Assembly (NCBI GenBank): GCA_017652715.1
Contig: JAGCAL010000047.1
Span: forward strand, 1-9,162
Direction: 5' to 3'
Length of the DNA stretch: 9,162 nt
DNA from: Candidatus Saccharimonadota bacterium
GTDB lineage: Bacteria > Patescibacteriota > Saccharimonadia > Saccharimonadales > Saccharimonadaceae
A program made the position numbers and the translations under genes. Position 1 is the stretch's first letter; the number at the start of each line of letters is the position of its first letter. Positions 5,794-9,162 of this stretch are shown here, piece after piece. The notes under the pieces are model-generated. The model did not search any database. It was given only the letters and a program-made list of their open reading frames with translations, and was not told where the DNA came from.

Positions 5794-8700
5794 ATGGATA
5801 GTGATAAAAATGGCGATAAGAATCTTTCGGATGAGGCTAAGCTCGATGCCCCACATGAATCGCCAACCCCAGAAACAAAAGAAATATTGAATGAGCAAAC
5901 CCAGCAAATCGAAACTATAAAAACACCAAATATAAAGAACGAAGCCGAGACTATGGCGGAAGATCAGTTGACTGCTGCTTTTGTAGAAACTATAGAGAAA
6001 GGCAGTGAACAAGCCGTAACTCAAGAAGCTAATGGTGTGTCGGAATTAATCAGAGACAAGACGAAAGAAGAAGAGGTAAAAGAACCCGAAAGTGTTGCAA
6101 AAAATGAAGAAAGCAGCAATATGCCGACGGGGGAAGAGATAGCTGCCGCTTTTGTGGGACCAGGAGCAGAAGTAGAAAATGAGAAAGTAAAAACGCAAGA
6201 AGTAATTGAAGTGGGTAGTAATAAGGGTGTCATATCTTCTGGTCCGTCTAAGTCTTCTCATAAGGGTCTCGTCGCCATTATTGCCTGCTTTGCGGTTATT
6301 ATCATTGGAATCGCTACGGCAATCGTAATTAACTTAAATCAAAAACCAGAACCAGAACCGGCCATCACCATCAATGACTTAACTGATGAGCAGAAAGAAA
6401 AGCTCGGGGTTGAGTCGAAGAAGGAAGAGGCTCCAGACGCTTCGGAAATTGAAGACAAAGACAACTACTCTAATGAATATAAAGAATATCTCGAACTCTC
6501 CGATGAAGAAAAAGCCGAACTTGAAGTTATCCCGAGAAAAGAAGAAATACCAGATGAAGTAATTGACGAAATTAAAGAAGATACCGACGATGAGATCGTT
6601 GCAACTTTACCAGAAAAGTTCGATCTTCGCGACGTAATAGATATTACGGTCGGTAATCAAGGGGGGTATGGACTCTGTTGGGATTATGCATCGAATACTG
6701 CGCTAGAAACTCACCTTAAACTCCGCGGAATAGACTATAACCCATCCGAATTACAAATCGACTTCTTATCTTCGAATTTGATGTACGGTAACCGTAACCT
6801 ACACGATGGTGGCACCTTCCAATACTTTGCTGATATAGCTTCGTCAATCGGCACAATATCTGAAGGCACCTTCCTCGGCTTAAATATTAGTCCAGATGCA
6901 TGGTATGGTGGCACTAATAGTAATCTTGATTATTTTAAACTTGCCAAAAATGACGACCCGCTTTATATTACAAAAACAGTTGATTTTCCATCGGTCTACA
7001 AATCTAAGGGCGAGGCATCCAATAAAACTGAAGAAGAGCTTAAAGAGTTCCGCGATTTAGTTAAGGCCCATATCATGACCAACGGTGCTCTCTATACGGC
7101 TGTTGCTAGGCCATGGTTATTTGATATCCCACGATACTGCGAAGATAGTGGTACCGGTTGCTATATGGATCACGCCATGGCGATCATTGGCTGGGACGAT
7201 AACTATTCAAAAGAAAATTTTGCCAAGGTTAACAGCGATGGCAGGCGTACTGAAGGCACGCCGAAGCATGATGGCGCCTATATTGTTCTGAATTCTTGGG
7301 GTAAGGAGTGGAGTGGTTCTGGTGCGCAAGATGGCGTTTTCTACATCTCATATGACGAATATAATGTAGAAACTCAATTATCCGGCATCGTTTCGACGTC
7401 GCTTGATAATGCAAGAAAGATCGACTCTATCGCATCTGGGATAGCAAAGGATCTGATTAAAGAAAAACTTAGTTTTTATATCATTGAAGAAAATGGCGAG
7501 GAGTACATATCGGATTATGCACTAGATCGTGTTTCGTATTTAGATCTATCATCCCGCGGCTTAACGAACCATGATCTTGAGGGCATTACGGAAACTTTTC
7601 CAAATATTTCATCACTAACAATTACCAACAACAATATTTCGGATTTGTCATCACTTGCTAATTTAAAAAATCTCTCCATAGTCTATTTTTCGAAAAATAA
7701 CGTTGAAGATATTTCCGCTCTTTGTGCTATGGACAAGGTGGAAGGCCTCGATTTAAGCTATAATAAAATCGCTGATATCGGTTGTCTAGAGGGTAAACTT
7801 GCCGATTATGCGTATCTTGATGTTTCTGGCAACAATGGAATTACCGGCATCGAAAAACTGACCTCCATCAGTAATTTAATCGCAGACAACATAGGTCTCG
7901 AAAGTCTTGAATCGTTAAGTAATCTTAATGAACTCACATCACTTTCAGTCCGCAACAACAATATCAAAAACCTGGCAGGGCTTAATACGAACAAAGAAAC
8001 ATTGTATAGCCTCGATCTATCCGGCAACAAAGAATTAACAGACCTCACGTTCAATAAGCCAATTGGCCTTCTCCGCTTAGAAGATGCTGATTTAGCGGAC
8101 ATTTCAATATTAAACAATATAGAGGTTAGTGGGGTGCTTGCTAAGGGCAATAACTTCGGTGATCTATCCGATTTTGACAACGACAAGATAATACAATTAG
8201 ATCTTTCTGGCAATAAAAATCTTTCCAATCTGTCGGCGCTCACTAAAGTCGAAAGCCTTAGTCTTTCGGATTGCGGTATAACTTCACTATTGGAAATTGA
8301 TGGTATCGATAGTGTTAAAACGTTGGTCCTGAACGACAACGCAATATCGTCTCTTGATGGTGTAGAAAACCTTTCTGAAGTCGTCACCCTTAATATTAGC
8401 AACAATAAACTCACATCTATCGATGGTATAGAAAAACTCGAAAATCTACAGAGCCTCAACATATCAAACAATCAAATTTCATCATTAAATAAAGTATCAG
8501 AGTTAAAGAAGCTTACTGTCCTTTTTGCGGATAATAATACTATTTCCAATGCTGACGCTCTAGCTAATCTGGAAAAAATATATTTCATATCATTAAGTAA
8601 TAATAAGATTAAGTCGGTTCCTAATTTTACGGTTCAGGAAAATGTTTATCTGACGCTCGAAAACAACCCTATCGAAAATGCTGTAATTTCAAAAACGATT

Positions 8701-9162
8701 GAGACAATCAACCTAAAGGGTTGCAATGTAAAGACGATAGATTATTCTTCGGTAGAGAAGTTATCAAATATAACTCTCGAAGGCAATCCTGACTGGAACG
8801 AATACCGTAATTTAATTTCTAAATCAATAATTGAGCAACAAAACTCAGACCACCAGTATCCATATTTTAGTGTCTCGACTGATTATAACTTCTCAAAAGA
8901 GGAATTAAGTGACTTTAGTAGTATTCAGGGGCTATCTAGTGATGTGAATTGGCATATAAACTTGACTGAATACATAATTGAATTCGAAAAAAATTCTGCT
9001 GGAATTGTTGACTTAGAGAAGTATCCTAACGAAAGGGCAATGTTTATGTCTATGTTAAAGGCTGGCGCGAGCTTAGACGGTTTCACGGTGGATAAAGCCG
9101 CCACCAAGCTTACATTGAAAGATAAAACGGCGAGTTCTCTATCGTTGGAACAATGGACAAAG
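5794..9162 (+). CDS. Membrane-anchored papain-like (C1A) cysteine protease with leucine-rich repeats, 3' partial
   Basis: The frame is open from the ATG to the window edge (1123 codons, no stop), so the C-terminus is missing. Residues 1-157 form an acidic, Glu/Lys-rich tail with two related motifs, LTAAFV (59-64) and IAAAFV (116-121). Residues 158-179 are one membrane segment with lysines just before it, so the rest should lie outside the cell. A charged linker (184-270) ends at LPEKFDLRD, the usual opening of C1A enzymes. The oxyanion Gln289 and nucleophile Cys295 (NQGGYGLCW) keep papain's spacing, His460 lies in DHAMAIIGWDD, and Asn500 lies in LNSWGKEW. Papain's disulfide Cys22 is replaced by Tyr292; Cys449 and Cys456 could pair instead. 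Residues about 580-1005 hold roughly 20 leucine-rich repeats of about 22 residues (for example VVTLNISNNKLTSIDGI), internalin/SDS22-like. Residues 1010-1123 are unassigned. An active surface protease with a binding domain is inferred. Confidence 0.93.
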   Translation, partial: MDSDKNGDKNLSDEAKLDAPHESPTPETKEILNEQTQQIETIKTPNIKNEAETMAEDQLTAAFVETIEKGSEQAVTQEANGVSELIRDKTKEEEVKEPESVAKNEESSNMPTGEEIAAAFVGPGAEVENEKVKTQEVIEVGSNKGVISSGPSKSSHKGLVAIIACFAVIIIGIATAIVINLNQKPEPEPAITINDLTDEQKEKLGVESKKEEAPDASEIEDKDNYSNEYKEYLELSDEEKAELEVIPRKEEIPDEVIDEIKEDTDDEIVATLPEKFDLRDVIDITVGNQGGYGLCWDYASNTALETHLKLRGIDYNPSELQIDFLSSNLMYGNRNLHDGGTFQYFADIASSIGTISEGTFLGLNISPDAWYGGTNSNLDYFKLAKNDDPLYITKTVDFPSVYKSKGEASNKTEEELKEFRDLVKAHIMTNGALYTAVARPWLFDIPRYCEDSGTGCYMDHAMAIIGWDDNYSKENFAKVNSDGRRTEGTPKHDGAYIVLNSWGKEWSGSGAQDGVFYISYDEYNVETQLSGIVSTSLDNARKIDSIASGIAKDLIKEKLSFYIIEENGEEYISDYALDRVSYLDLSSRGLTNHDLEGITETFPNISSLTITNNNISDLSSLANLKNLSIVYFSKNNVEDISALCAMDKVEGLDLSYNKIADIGCLEGKLADYAYLDVSGNNGITGIEKLTSISNLIADNIGLESLESLSNLNELTSLSVRNNNIKNLAGLNTNKETLYSLDLSGNKELTDLTFNKPIGLLRLEDADLADISILNNIEVSGVLAKGNNFGDLSDFDNDKIIQLDLSGNKNLSNLSALTKVESLSLSDCGITSLLEIDGIDSVKTLVLNDNAISSLDGVENLSEVVTLNISNNKLTSIDGIEKLENLQSLNISNNQISSLNKVSELKKLTVLFADNNTISNADALANLEKIYFISLSNNKIKSVPNFTVQENVYLTLENNPIENAVISKTIETINLKGCNVKTIDYSSVEKLSNITLEGNPDWNEYRNLISKSIIEQQNSDHQYPYFSVSTDYNFSKEELSDFSSIQGLSSDVNWHINLTEYIIEFEKNSAGIVDLEKYPNERAMFMSMLKAGASLDGFTVDKAATKLTLKDKTASSLSLEQWTK

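Noticed and set aside
7806..8471. 221-codon minus-strand frame rich in Ser, Leu and Arg
   Set aside because: It is a shadow of the LRR array: repeated codon patterns on the plus strand keep the opposite frame free of stops. No start signal supports it.
7531..8808. Regular periodic pattern of about 66 bases that might suggest a CRISPR or tandem DNA repeat
   Set aside because: The period is 22 codons and only the protein pattern (L-x-L-x-N-x-I) is kept; the DNA copies diverge, so these are leucine-rich repeats.

Overview
The window looks like chromosomal DNA of a small-genome Patescibacteria/CPR bacterium, most likely Candidatus Saccharibacteria. This is an inference from style, not from a marker gene. 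The signs are compact genes with overlaps, strong extended -10 promoters with little or no -35, several mRNAs whose predicted 5' end falls at the start codon, and a large surface protein held by one internal membrane segment with no N-terminal signal peptide. UGA works as an ordinary stop (the rRNA/tRNA methylase gene ends with it), which argues against the UGA=Gly lineages Gracilibacteria and Absconditabacteria.

Left part (1-2952): a rho-independent terminator from a gene left of the window, then a minus-strand operon of two genes. An endonuclease/exonuclease/phosphatase-fold hydrolase is followed after 2 nt by a 686-residue protein of unknown function. Both genes have good Shine-Dalgarno sequences.

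Middle (2926-4492): a 21-bp palindrome carries two back-to-back extended -10 elements. They drive the hydrolase operon leftwards and, rightwards, a SpoU/TrmH-type RNA 2'-O-methyltransferase that overlaps a membrane-anchored NodB-type polysaccharide deacetylase. The deacetylase runs tail-to-tail into a 77-residue membrane protein, with overlapping stop codons.

RNA block (4509-4869): a classical -35/-10 promoter drives a tRNA-Ala(UGC) and tRNA-Ile(GAU) pair, separated by a spacer with a hairpin and a 13-bp direct repeat and closed by a terminator that can also work on the other strand. The tRNA-Ala is odd: the near-universal G19-C56 tertiary pair is replaced by A19-U56, and the first acceptor pair is G1.A72.

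Right part (4926-9162): a minus-strand class I SAM methyltransferase, noticeably more AT-rich than its neighbours, then a plus-strand gene open at the window edge (1123 codons seen). It encodes an acidic cytoplasmic tail, one membrane segment, a papain-type (C1A) cysteine protease with Gln/Cys/His/Asn in place, and about 20 leucine-rich repeats of roughly 22 residues. This cell-surface protease is the most striking gene here and a plausible factor for contact with a host or prey cell. The RNA methylase and tRNAs are housekeeping, while the deacetylase and protease belong to the cell envelope.
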